Shown one piece after another: positions 35,601 to 43,022 of a stretch of 64,000 bases of DNA. This stretch comes from UBA5486 sp036744795 (lineage in GTDB: Bacteria; Bacillota; UBA4882; UBA10575): contig DAIOHK010000006.1 of assembly GCA_036744795.1 (NCBI GenBank), positions 1 through 64,000 of the forward strand, given 5' to 3'. Made by a program: the position numbers and the translations under genes. The notes beneath the pieces are model-generated. The model worked only from the letters and a program-made list of their open reading frames with translations. It was not told the origin of the DNA and made no database searches. Positions within the stretch are counted from its first letter, which is position 1, and each line of letters begins with the position of its first letter.

Positions 35601-36026
35601 TCATTTAAATACTTTATTAACTCCTTTTAGCAACCCAAATAAAATTAATATTCCTAAGATGATTGCTATATGGGGAATATAAAGTTCAAAATTAGATCCA
35701 CCTTGTTGACTAAAAGCTTTTCCAATCTTAGCAACAACCGGAAAATTATATTGCTCTAAAAGCGGTAATGAACCCAAAAGTGCACCAACCGAAATAAGCC
35801 AGATTTGCTTTTTATCCTTTACAAATATAATAAGAATAAAAGTAATAATTAAGGTAAAAAGGTAAGTTGTCAGCCACCCCTGGTCAAAATGAATTCTATT
35901 ACCATTAATTGTTATGGATTCAGTAGCTTTTTTTATAAAGGGGTTAAGTAGAAAAAATACTGAAATTACTGAGAAAGCACTAAATAAAAGGGTATTTACA
36001 GTCGACCGTAATTTTGTATCGCTCAT
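35601..36026 (-). CDS. Four-helix membrane protein of unknown function
   Basis: Not recognised. 141 residues with hydrophobic segments at about 10-28, 52-67, 75-90 and 116-135, and a short polar region after helix 1. Ends with a basic tail (KGVNKVFK). ATG 36026 has AAAAGGAGG 8 bases before it, so it is probably translated. Alone on the minus strand between two plus-strand genes. A family B repeat lies 70 bp upstream. Confidence 0.6.
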   Translation of the reverse strand: MSDTKLRSTVNTLLFSAFSVISVFFLLNPFIKKATESITINGNRIHFDQGWLTTYLFTLIITFILIIFVKDKKQIWLISVGALLGSLPLLEQYNFPVVAKIGKAFSQQGGSNFELYIPHIAIILGILILFGLLKGVNKVFK

Positions 36027-36098
36027 TATTCTACCTCCTTTTTTAATAATAATAATTCGCTAAAAACAAAAATATACCTCTTTCAGGCAAATAATATC

Positions 36099-36275
36099 TA
36101 CTAAATAGTCGCTCACGCCGGTTACCTTAACATCACGAAATGGTTAAAATCGAAAACCGGGTGAGTCGACAAGCTCCGGAGGCACTTTAATTGGTTGTTC
36201 ATACTGGTTTTATAATTATCACAAAGTGATTTAATCAAGACCAGATGAATCAACTAGGGCTATTTTCTAGGTAGA
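36099..36275 (+). repeat. Family B double-hairpin repeat (B2)
   Basis: CTAAATAGTCGCTCACGCCG to CTATTTTCTAGGTAG. Hairpin 1 (36108-36170) pairs GTCGCTCACGCCGGTT with AACCGGGTGAGTCGAC; hairpin 2 (36191-36256) pairs GTTGTTCATACTGGTTTT with GACCAGATGAATCAAC. Both have one unpaired T on the 3' side after four base pairs and one unpaired base on the 5' side after five more. Differences from copies B1 and B3 keep the pairing. It shares a 669-bp gap before gltS with A9; 36276-36483 is A+T-rich with no feature seen. Confidence 0.85.
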
Positions 36276-36485
36276 GATTTGCAAAATTTAATTTTTCAAA
36301 ATTTAGTCGCAAAAAATATTGGGAACATAAAAATTGAGATTTATATTTTGATAAAATCAACGCCTACGGTATATTTACAATTTGCTCCATCTGTTGAATA
36401 ATCAATTATAGCCTTAAAATATTCTGAAATCTGCCGATAAATATGTTATAATTCGATTTAATCTAATATTATCTGTCTAGTAAGT

Positions 36486-36661
36486 TAAAGAATTGCATAA
36501 TATTATTTTATAATTTGACCACATAATATTAAGCACTAACTAGAGAATATCTTACAAGATATTCTTATTTAAAGGGTAGATAATTTCTACAAATTAAAGT
36601 CAAGTACTTTATTGTGGGTTAAGTTAAATAAAACCTAATAGTAATTATGCAATTCCCTCAG
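36486..36661. repeat. Family A element, whole copy (A9)
   Basis: Left AAAGAATTGCATAATATTAT then TTTGACCACATAATATT; right end reverse-complemented GAGGGAATTGCATAATTACT. About 175 bp with an inner stem GAGAATATCTTACAAGATAT. Ends 35 bp before the gltS start. Confidence 0.8.
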
Positions 36662-36695
36662 TAATTATTATAGCTAAAATGGAGGGAGTACTAAC

Positions 36696-38063
36696 ATGAA
36701 TATGGAATGGGATTACATTCTTGATTTTACATTGTTATCATTGCTTTTGGGATTGGGAACCTTTCTAAAACGGAAATGCTTATTTTTTCAGAAATACCTG
36801 ATTCCTAATGCCATGATTGCTGGTTTTATTGGATTAATTTTGGGGCCTGATCTTCTTAAGATTATTAGTTTGAACAGTGAACGTTTGGGCGAGATCGTAT
36901 ACCATCTCATGGCAATAGGTTTTATCTCACTCACCCTTAAAGATAGAGAACGAAAAAAAAATAAAGAGATTCAAAATACTGGTATTCTCATTGTTTCAAC
37001 CTATTTGATCCAAGGAATAATTGGTTTCTCTCTTTCTCTACTCTTAGCTTATACAATTTTCCCAAAACTTTTTCCGGCAATGGGACTTTTATTACCCTTG
37101 GGATTCGGTCAAGGACCTGGACAAGCTTATTCCATTGGAAGGCAATGGGAGTCTTTAGGTTTCATCCACGGAGGAAACGTCGGCCTTTCCATTGCTACTT
37201 CAGGTTTTCTATGGGCTTGTCTAGGTGGTATTCCGCTCCTCAATTTTCTCATTAAAAAAGCCCATATGACTCCCTTGGATTCCGGGGGAGAAAAAGTTCA
37301 AAAAATTATGTATGAACCTGATGCACCCGGAGATATTCCTCTCAGCGAATCTATTGATAAAATATCTATTCAATTATTCTTAATCGGCATTGTTTATTTA
37401 TTGACTTATCTTTTATTAAAAGGTGCCTCGTTCCTTCTCACCCCTTTAGGTACCTTTGGCCAAACCTTATCTCAGTTACTTTGGGGATTTCATTTTATTA
37501 TTGGATCCTTAATCGCTTTACTATTGCGGATAATATTTGATTTTTGTAAGAAAAAAAAGATAATGGTAAGAAATTACCCTAATAATTATCTATTACAAAG
37601 AATCTCTGGTGCTTCCTTTGATTATATGATTGTTGCTTCTATTGCTGCAATTTCCATTCCTGTGTTGAAAGAATATTTAGTGCCAATCTTGCTAATTACT
37701 ACGATCGGTGGGTTTTTAACGATGTTTTTTCTTACCTACCTTTGTAAAAAATTATACAATGGTTATGTCCTAGAAAATATTTTAGCCCTTTATGGAATGC
37801 TTACTGGAACGATCTCTACTGGAATGGCTTTACTTCGCGAAGTGGATCCTGGTTTTGAATCCGGAGTAGCAGAGAATTTAGTACTTGGTAGCGGTGTTGG
37901 TCTTTTTTTCGGGTTTCCATTAATGATGATCCTGAATATTCCGATTTTTGGTTATCTAACTAATCAACCCATCATGTATTTTTATACTTTACTTGCTTTG
38001 ATTGGATACTTAATTGTACTAGGTGTTTTATTATTTGCAAAAAAGAAACCAATAACTACTTAG
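36696..38063 (+). CDS. gltS: Sodium/glutamate symporter
   Basis: Integral membrane carrier of the ESS family, 455 residues with ten or more hydrophobic segments. The repeated pore-loop signatures are seen: LGFGQGPGQAYSIGR at about 135 and GTISTGMALLREVDPGFESG at about 375, with NVGLS and ENLVLGSG. Imports glutamate with sodium. ATG 36696 follows GGAGGG. The final codons and TAG stop (ACTACTTAG) are the edge of repeat B3, so the gene lies between inverted family B copies. Confidence 0.92.
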   Translation: MNMEWDYILDFTLLSLLLGLGTFLKRKCLFFQKYLIPNAMIAGFIGLILGPDLLKIISLNSERLGEIVYHLMAIGFISLTLKDRERKKNKEIQNTGILIVSTYLIQGIIGFSLSLLLAYTIFPKLFPAMGLLLPLGFGQGPGQAYSIGRQWESLGFIHGGNVGLSIATSGFLWACLGGIPLLNFLIKKAHMTPLDSGGEKVQKIMYEPDAPGDIPLSESIDKISIQLFLIGIVYLLTYLLLKGASFLLTPLGTFGQTLSQLLWGFHFIIGSLIALLLRIIFDFCKKKKIMVRNYPNNYLLQRISGASFDYMIVASIAAISIPVLKEYLVPILLITTIGGFLTMFFLTYLCKKLYNGYVLENILALYGMLTGTISTGMALLREVDPGFESGVAENLVLGSGVGLFFGFPLMMILNIPIFGYLTNQPIMYFYTLLALIGYLIVLGVLLFAKKKPITT

Positions 38064-38228
38064 AAAATAGCCCTAGTTGATTCACCCGACCTTGATTAAA
38101 ACACTGGCGTGTACAGCAGAAGTCGGCGTGAACAACCAATTTAAGCGCCTCCGATGCCTGTCGACCCACCTGACTTTGATTTTCATCATTTCATGTAGTA
38201 GCCAGCGTGGGCGACTACTTAGAAAATG
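38055..38228 (-). repeat. Family B double-hairpin repeat (B3)
   Basis: Inverted relative to B1 and B2. On the minus strand AAGTAGTCGCCCACGCTGGC begins hairpin 1, paired with AGTCAGGTGGGTCGAC; hairpin 2 is identical to that of B1. GTAG stands at the foot of hairpin 1. The ACTACTTAG edge gives gltS its stop codon. Part of a 520-bp gap before the XRE gene together with the C segment, an A end, a terminator and a promoter. Confidence 0.85.
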
Positions 38229-38229
38229 T

Positions 38230-38293
38230 CCTCGTTATTCTATTCCCAGCCTGGTCAGAATGTTATTTCGCAAGTGATATTGGATTTCTTTAT
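38230..38293 (+). repeat. C-segment repeat next to B3
   Basis: CTCGTTATTCTATTCCCAGC, CTGGTCAGAATGTTATTTC and AAGTGATATTGGATTTC match 14716-14779. Its CCAGCCTGG core resembles the right arm of family B hairpin 1. Confidence 0.65.
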
Positions 38294-38319
38294 ATTAATC
38301 AAATATGCAATTTCTTAAG
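38294..38319. repeat. Family A element, single end (A10)
   Basis: TTAATCAAATATGCAATTTC plus TTAAG; degenerate right end. Confidence 0.5.
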
Positions 38320-38321
38320 AT

Positions 38322-38349
38322 AAAAAAGAGGGCTCGAGCCCTCTTTTTT
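38322..38349. terminator. Bidirectional terminator
   Basis: A perfect 28-bp palindrome: AAAAAAGAGGGCTC and its exact complement. It would work in both directions; it probably ends gltS transcription before the XRE promoter. Confidence 0.85.
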
Positions 38350-38480
38350 ATCCTCTATTTATCATTTAACTTCTTAAACCTCAGCCAACATAGAGAAAAC
38401 AACATAAATTTAATTTTGGTTTTATAAGATAACAGTAACTTTTTACTTTTTATTTGCTTTTTATTTTCACAATTTAATTC

Positions 38481-38509
38481 TTGACTTACCATCTTTATAC
38501 GCTTATAAT
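38481..38509 (+). promoter_or_regulatory. Sigma-A promoter of the XRE-cupin gene
   Basis: TTGACT, 17 bases, TATAAT; about 68 bp of leader to the ATG at 38584. This is one of the clearest vegetative promoters in the window. Confidence 0.75.
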
Positions 38510-38583
38510 ATTCTCGTTGTTTCGGTTTAGCTATGGTAAACTTTAAGTTTAATTTTATTAAAGTAAAGAATAGGATGTAATTC

Positions 38584-39123
38584 ATGAAGATTGGCGAAAA
38601 AATTAAACGTTTAAGGATCAAAAACCAATTAACCCAAGAAGAACTAGCTAATAGATGCGAATTATCTAAAGGTTTTATTTCTCAAGTCGAACGTGATCTC
38701 ACCTCACCCTCAATTGCTACACTTCTCGACATCTTAGAATGTTTAGGGACCAACATCAAGGATTTTTTTAATGAAACGATTGATGAAAAAATAATTTTTA
38801 AAAATGATGAGATTTTTGTTCGAGAAAATACAGATTTAAAATATAAAATTAATTGGTTAATTCCCAATTCACAAAAAAACCGGATGGAACCGATTTTATT
38901 AATTCTGGAGCCAGCCGGATATACTGAGATTGATAACCCTCATGAAGGAGAAGAGTTTGGGTATATTCTCACCGGTAGTATCTACATTCACCTTGGTAAT
39001 GAAAAGTTCAAAGGAAAGAAAAACGAAAGTTTTTACTTTCGGCCCACCATCAGCCATTATATCTCAAATGCCGGGCCATCCACAGCAAAAATTCTGTGGG
39101 TTTCTACACCTCCGAGTTTCTAA
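38584..39123 (+). CDS. XRE-family regulator with cupin sensor domain (PuuR-like)
   Basis: 179 residues. The N-terminal helix-turn-helix spans about 1-65 (RIKNQLTQEELANRCELSKG, then FISQVERDLTSPSI); a cupin_2 barrel spans about 100-175 with PHEGEEFGYILTGS. Such proteins respond to small molecules bound in the cupin; PuuR controls putrescine use in E. coli. Lying just before potABCD, it is likely their regulator and may sense polyamines. The gap of 65 bp to potA and no terminator between them suggests one transcript from the 38481 promoter. Confidence 0.88.
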   Translation: MKIGEKIKRLRIKNQLTQEELANRCELSKGFISQVERDLTSPSIATLLDILECLGTNIKDFFNETIDEKIIFKNDEIFVRENTDLKYKINWLIPNSQKNRMEPILLILEPAGYTEIDNPHEGEEFGYILTGSIYIHLGNEKFKGKKNESFYFRPTISHYISNAGPSTAKILWVSTPPSF

Positions 39124-39188
39124 AAAATTGTTCTTTTCCCTTGGCGGGATTCTTGATAAAATAATTTATTAATGTGGGGGGAAGTAGC

Positions 39189-40235
39189 ATGCCTCAAAAC
39201 ATTTTAGAGCTTATTAATGTTTCGAAAAAATTTGATGAAGATGAAATACTTAAAAATATCAATCTAAAAATTAGAAAAAACGAGTTTTTAACTCTTTTAG
39301 GACCAAGTGGTTGTGGAAAAACTACTACCCTTCGAATTATTGGCGGTTTTGAAGAACCCAATAGCGGAGATATTTTATTTGATGGTGTCAAAATCAATTC
39401 CCTTCCTCCTTTTAAACGTAGAGTTAATACCGTATTTCAAAAATATGCCCTTTTTCCGCATATGAATGTTTTTGAGAATATAGCTTTTGGATTAAAAATT
39501 AAAAAATTGAACAAAAAAATTATTGAAAATAAGGTCCATAATATTTTAAATTTAGTAAATCTCTCAGGATATGAAAATCGGGATATTAATTCTTTAAGTG
39601 GCGGTCAACAACAGAGAATTGCGATCGCTCGAGCATTGGTAAATGAACCAGAGGTTTTACTTTTAGACGAACCTTTAGGTGCCCTTGATCTTAAATTAAG
39701 ACAAGACATGCAGATTGAATTGAAGAATATGCAAAAAAGATTAGGAATTACCTTTATCTATGTTACTCATGACCAAGAAGAAGCACTTACAATGTCTGAT
39801 ACTATTGTAGTAATGAAAGATGGAGTCATTCAACAAATCGGTACTCCGATTGATATTTATAATGAACCAAAGAACTCCTTTGTTGCAGATTTTATTGGTG
39901 AAAGTAATATCATTGATGGAATTATGCTTCATGATTATTTTGTTCGCTTTGCCGGATGTAATTTTGAATGCGTGGATAAAGGTTTTGATGAGCAGGAACC
40001 AGTAGATGTAGTTATTCGCCCTGAAGATATTAAAGTGGTTTCAAAAGAAGAAAGTGATCTAAAAGGCAAAGTTAAATCAGTTACTTTTAAGGGTGTACAC
40101 TACGAAATGCTGGTGCAAAGTAATGGAATCCGCTGGAAGATACATAGTACTGCTATGGCTCCAGTTGGTTCAAACATTGGCTTACTCATTCTACCCAATG
40201 ATATTCATATTATGAAAAAGGTGATAGTAAAATGA
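39189..40235 (+). CDS. potA: Spermidine/putrescine ABC transporter ATP-binding protein
   Basis: ATPase subunit, 348 residues from ATG 39189 after GGGGGGAAG; an in-frame GTG 15 bases earlier overlaps that site. Walker A GPSGCGKTT, Q-loop FQKYALFPHM, signature LSGGQQQR, Walker B LLLDEPLGALD and switch H in YVTHDQEEA are all intact, and a TOBE-type domain follows from about 235. Overlaps potB by 4 bases. Confidence 0.95.
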   Translation: MPQNILELINVSKKFDEDEILKNINLKIRKNEFLTLLGPSGCGKTTTLRIIGGFEEPNSGDILFDGVKINSLPPFKRRVNTVFQKYALFPHMNVFENIAFGLKIKKLNKKIIENKVHNILNLVNLSGYENRDINSLSGGQQQRIAIARALVNEPEVLLLDEPLGALDLKLRQDMQIELKNMQKRLGITFIYVTHDQEEALTMSDTIVVMKDGVIQQIGTPIDIYNEPKNSFVADFIGESNIIDGIMLHDYFVRFAGCNFECVDKGFDEQEPVDVVIRPEDIKVVSKEESDLKGKVKSVTFKGVHYEMLVQSNGIRWKIHSTAMAPVGSNIGLLILPNDIHIMKKVIVK

Positions 40236-41056
40236 AGAAAAACTGGTTATCATATCCTTATATTGTCTGGATGTTATTCTTCATCCTAATCCCTTTAATT
40301 CTGGTGTTTTTTTATAGTATCTCCGTGCGAACGGATGAAGGTTTAGTCTTTTCTTTAAAGCATTACAAAAGATTTTTAGAACCAATATATATAAAAGTTT
40401 TCATGCGATCAGTGTATCTTGCCTTAATCTGCACAGTCCTTTGCTTATTTCTAGGTTATCCAATGGCAATGATCCTAGCGGGAAGAGATTTTAAAAGGAA
40501 AAATATAATGGTCCTTTTATTTGTTATTCCCATGTGGATGAATTTTCTGCTTCGCACTTATGCCTGGATGACCTTATTGGAAAGACGGGGTTTAATAAAT
40601 ACTTTTCTGTCTTTTATTGGCCTCCCCTCTTTAAATCTTTTATATACTCAAGAGGCAGTAGTTTTGGGAATGGTATATAATTTTTTACCTTTTATGGTTC
40701 TTCCTATTTATTCTGTTCTCAGTAAAATTGATCGGCAGTTGATTGAAGCTGCAGAAGATCTAGGAGCTGACTCTTTCACCATCTTCCGGAAGATAATTTT
40801 TCCCTTAAGTCTTCCAGGAGTAACCTCTGGAATTACTATGGTTTTTTTGCCAGCGGTTACTACCTTTGTCATTTCTAGGCTTTTAGGGGGTGGACAATTC
40901 ACCCTGATTGGAAATCTTATTGAACAACAGTTTTTATATGTAGGAGACTGGAATTTTGGCTCAGCCATCTCCATGATCATGATGATTGTTATTCTTTTAA
41001 GTATGGGAGTTATGTCCAGATATGACAAGGAACATGAGGGAGGTGGATTGTGGTGA
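40232..41056 (+). CDS. potB: Spermidine/putrescine ABC transporter permease PotB
   Basis: 274 residues, six membrane segments, with the permease EAA loop EAAEDLGADSFTIFRKIIFP at about 170. The start overlaps the potA end (ATGA). Makes the channel with PotC. Its stop overlaps the start of potC. Confidence 0.95.
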   Translation: MKKNWLSYPYIVWMLFFILIPLILVFFYSISVRTDEGLVFSLKHYKRFLEPIYIKVFMRSVYLALICTVLCLFLGYPMAMILAGRDFKRKNIMVLLFVIPMWMNFLLRTYAWMTLLERRGLINTFLSFIGLPSLNLLYTQEAVVLGMVYNFLPFMVLPIYSVLSKIDRQLIEAAEDLGADSFTIFRKIIFPLSLPGVTSGITMVFLPAVTTFVISRLLGGGQFTLIGNLIEQQFLYVGDWNFGSAISMIMMIVILLSMGVMSRYDKEHEGGGLW

Positions 41057-41841
41057 ACCGATTGCTAAAAAAAATTTATGCTATACTTATCTACCTTTTC
41101 TTATATGCACCTATTATCATACTGGTGGTATTTTCCTTTAATGCTTCAAAATCTAGGGGAACTTGGAGCGGATTTACATTTAAATGGTATTTAGAGCTTT
41201 TCCGTGATCGGCAGATCATGAAATCCTTATATTTTACAATGTTAGTAGCTGTTCTTTCTTCAGTGATTGCTACAATAATCGGTACTGCTGCGGCGATTAG
41301 TATTCATAAAATGAAAAGCCTAAAAAAAACCATAATTATGAACTTGACCTATTTACCAGTTGTTAATCCAGATATAGTTACCGGTTTATCTTTAATGATT
41401 CTATTTATTTTTACCAAGTTCCCATTAGGATTTTTCTCTTTGCTACTTGCTCATATTACTTTTAATATCCCTTATGTAATCTTATCAGTATTACCTAAAC
41501 TTAAACAGTTAGATAAACATCTATATGAGGCTGCATTGGATTTAGGAGCCACTCCATGGTATGCCTATAAAAAAGTAATTTTACCTGAGATTATGCCTGG
41601 GATTATTACCGGTCTTTTATTAGCATTTACTCTATCTGTTGATGATTTTGTCATTAGTTTCTTTACTACCGGTTCTGGGGTCTCAACCCTCTCAATTACT
41701 ATTTACTCAATGGCAAGAAGAGGAATTAACCCCAAAATCAATGCATTATCTACCCTACTTTTCCTTACAGTTTTACTATTACTCATCATTGTTAATATGA
41801 GGATGTCAGGAGAAAAAACTAAAAAGGAGAGAGAAATATGA
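41050..41841 (+). CDS. potC: Spermidine/putrescine ABC transporter permease PotC
   Basis: 263 residues, six membrane segments; EAA loop EAALDLGATPWYAYKKVILP, and VDDFVISFFTTG after it, as in PotC. The start is one of two adjacent GTG codons (41050 or 41053) behind GGGAGGTGG, inside the end of potB. Confidence 0.95.
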   Translation: MVNRLLKKIYAILIYLFLYAPIIILVVFSFNASKSRGTWSGFTFKWYLELFRDRQIMKSLYFTMLVAVLSSVIATIIGTAAAISIHKMKSLKKTIIMNLTYLPVVNPDIVTGLSLMILFIFTKFPLGFFSLLLAHITFNIPYVILSVLPKLKQLDKHLYEAALDLGATPWYAYKKVILPEIMPGIITGLLLAFTLSVDDFVISFFTTGSGVSTLSITIYSMARRGINPKINALSTLLFLTVLLLLIIVNMRMSGEKTKKEREI

Positions 41842-42884
41842 AAAAAAGAATTAAAATCCTAATCTTTGCTGTTTTACTAAGCTTAACCCTTACCCTTGTA
41901 TCCTCTTGTGGTAAAAAGGATAAAACAACACTTAATGTTTACAACTGGGGAGATTACATTGATGAGTCTGTGATAGAAACTTTTGAAGAAAAATACAAAA
42001 TTAAAGTTAATTACGATACTTTTAGCACTAATGAAGATATGTACGTCAAAATCAAATCTGGGGGTGGTGATTATGATCTTCTTTTCCCCTCCGATTACAT
42101 GATTAAAAAAATGATTAATGAAGGAATGCTGCAAAAAATTGATTTTAACAATATCCCAAATTACAAATATATTGAGGAACGTTTTAAGAATCTTGATTAT
42201 GATCCCCAAAACGAATACTCTGTACCCTATATGTGGGGAACTTTAGGTATCCTTTACAATAAAACAATGGTTACTAAACCAATTACTGCCTGGCGAGACC
42301 TGTGGGATGAAGACTATAAAAAGCAAATTCTAATGCTTGACAGTCAGAGGGATTCAATTGGAGTTGCCTTAAAAATGTTGGGTTATTCGATGAATTCTAA
42401 AGATACTGAGGAATTAGAAGCTGCTAAACAGGCTTTAATCAAGCAAAAGCCTCTGGTCTTAGCTTACGTGGGCGATGATGTGAAAGATAAAATGATTGCA
42501 GGGGAAGCAGCCCTAGCTGTAGTCTGGTCTGGAGATGCTGTTTATATGATTCGAGAGAATCCCGATCTTAATTATATCCTTCCCGCCGAAGGAGCTAATC
42601 TATGGTTTGATGCAATGGTTATTCCTTCTTCCAGTAAACACAAAACTGAAGCCGAAAAATTTATTAATTTTCTGTGCGAACCGGAGATCGCCTTTAAAAA
42701 TACAGATTATATTGGGTATTCAACTCCACATCTAGAAGCGAAGAAAATGCTAGATCCAGAATTATTAAATAGTATAGCAGCTTACCCAAAGGAGGAAGAA
42801 CTGGTAAATAGCGATATTTTTGATGATCTTTCATCCGTAATCAGAGTATATGATCGAATCTGGACAGAAGTTAAAGCAGAATAA
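41838..42884 (+). CDS. potD: Spermidine/putrescine-binding lipoprotein PotD
   Basis: 348 residues. Signal peptide with lipobox LVSSC (Cys24), so it is lipid-anchored outside the membrane. The periplasmic-binding-protein fold begins LNVYNWGDYIDESVIETFEE and has YDLLFPSDYM and VPYMWGTLGI, typical of PotD. Ligand specificity within polyamines cannot be read with certainty. Overlaps potC by 4 bases and ends at a strong terminator. Confidence 0.95.
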   Translation: MKKRIKILIFAVLLSLTLTLVSSCGKKDKTTLNVYNWGDYIDESVIETFEEKYKIKVNYDTFSTNEDMYVKIKSGGGDYDLLFPSDYMIKKMINEGMLQKIDFNNIPNYKYIEERFKNLDYDPQNEYSVPYMWGTLGILYNKTMVTKPITAWRDLWDEDYKKQILMLDSQRDSIGVALKMLGYSMNSKDTEELEAAKQALIKQKPLVLAYVGDDVKDKMIAGEAALAVVWSGDAVYMIRENPDLNYILPAEGANLWFDAMVIPSSSKHKTEAEKFINFLCEPEIAFKNTDYIGYSTPHLEAKKMLDPELLNSIAAYPKEEELVNSDIFDDLSSVIRVYDRIWTEVKAE

Positions 42885-42921
42885 CCCCTAGTACGTAATC
42901 TGTTCTGTTTTTTTCAAAGAT

Positions 42922-42957
42922 AAAAAGGGGCTGTTGCAAAATGCAATAGCCCTTTTT
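42922..42957. terminator. Terminator after potD (also faces dinG)
   Basis: AAAAAGGGGCTGTTGC-AAAAT-GCAATAGCCCTTTTT. Symmetrical, so it may serve both the potD transcript and the converging dinG transcript. Confidence 0.85.
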
Positions 42958-42962
42958 AAATG

Positions 42963-42986
42963 TTGAGAGAAATTGCATAATTGGGC
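42963..42986. repeat. Family A element, single end (A11)
   Basis: GAGAGAAATTGCATAATTGG, directly after the potD terminator. No matching second end before the dinG stop. Confidence 0.6.
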
Positions 42987-43022
42987 ATCCATTTTATTCC
43001 GGAATTTAGTAAATACGATACT

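Noticed and set aside
38355..38621. Minus-strand frame of 88 codons upstream of the XRE gene
   Set aside because: It covers the XRE promoter, is made mostly of Lys, Leu and Phe as expected for A+T-rich noncoding DNA, and has no similarity I recognise.
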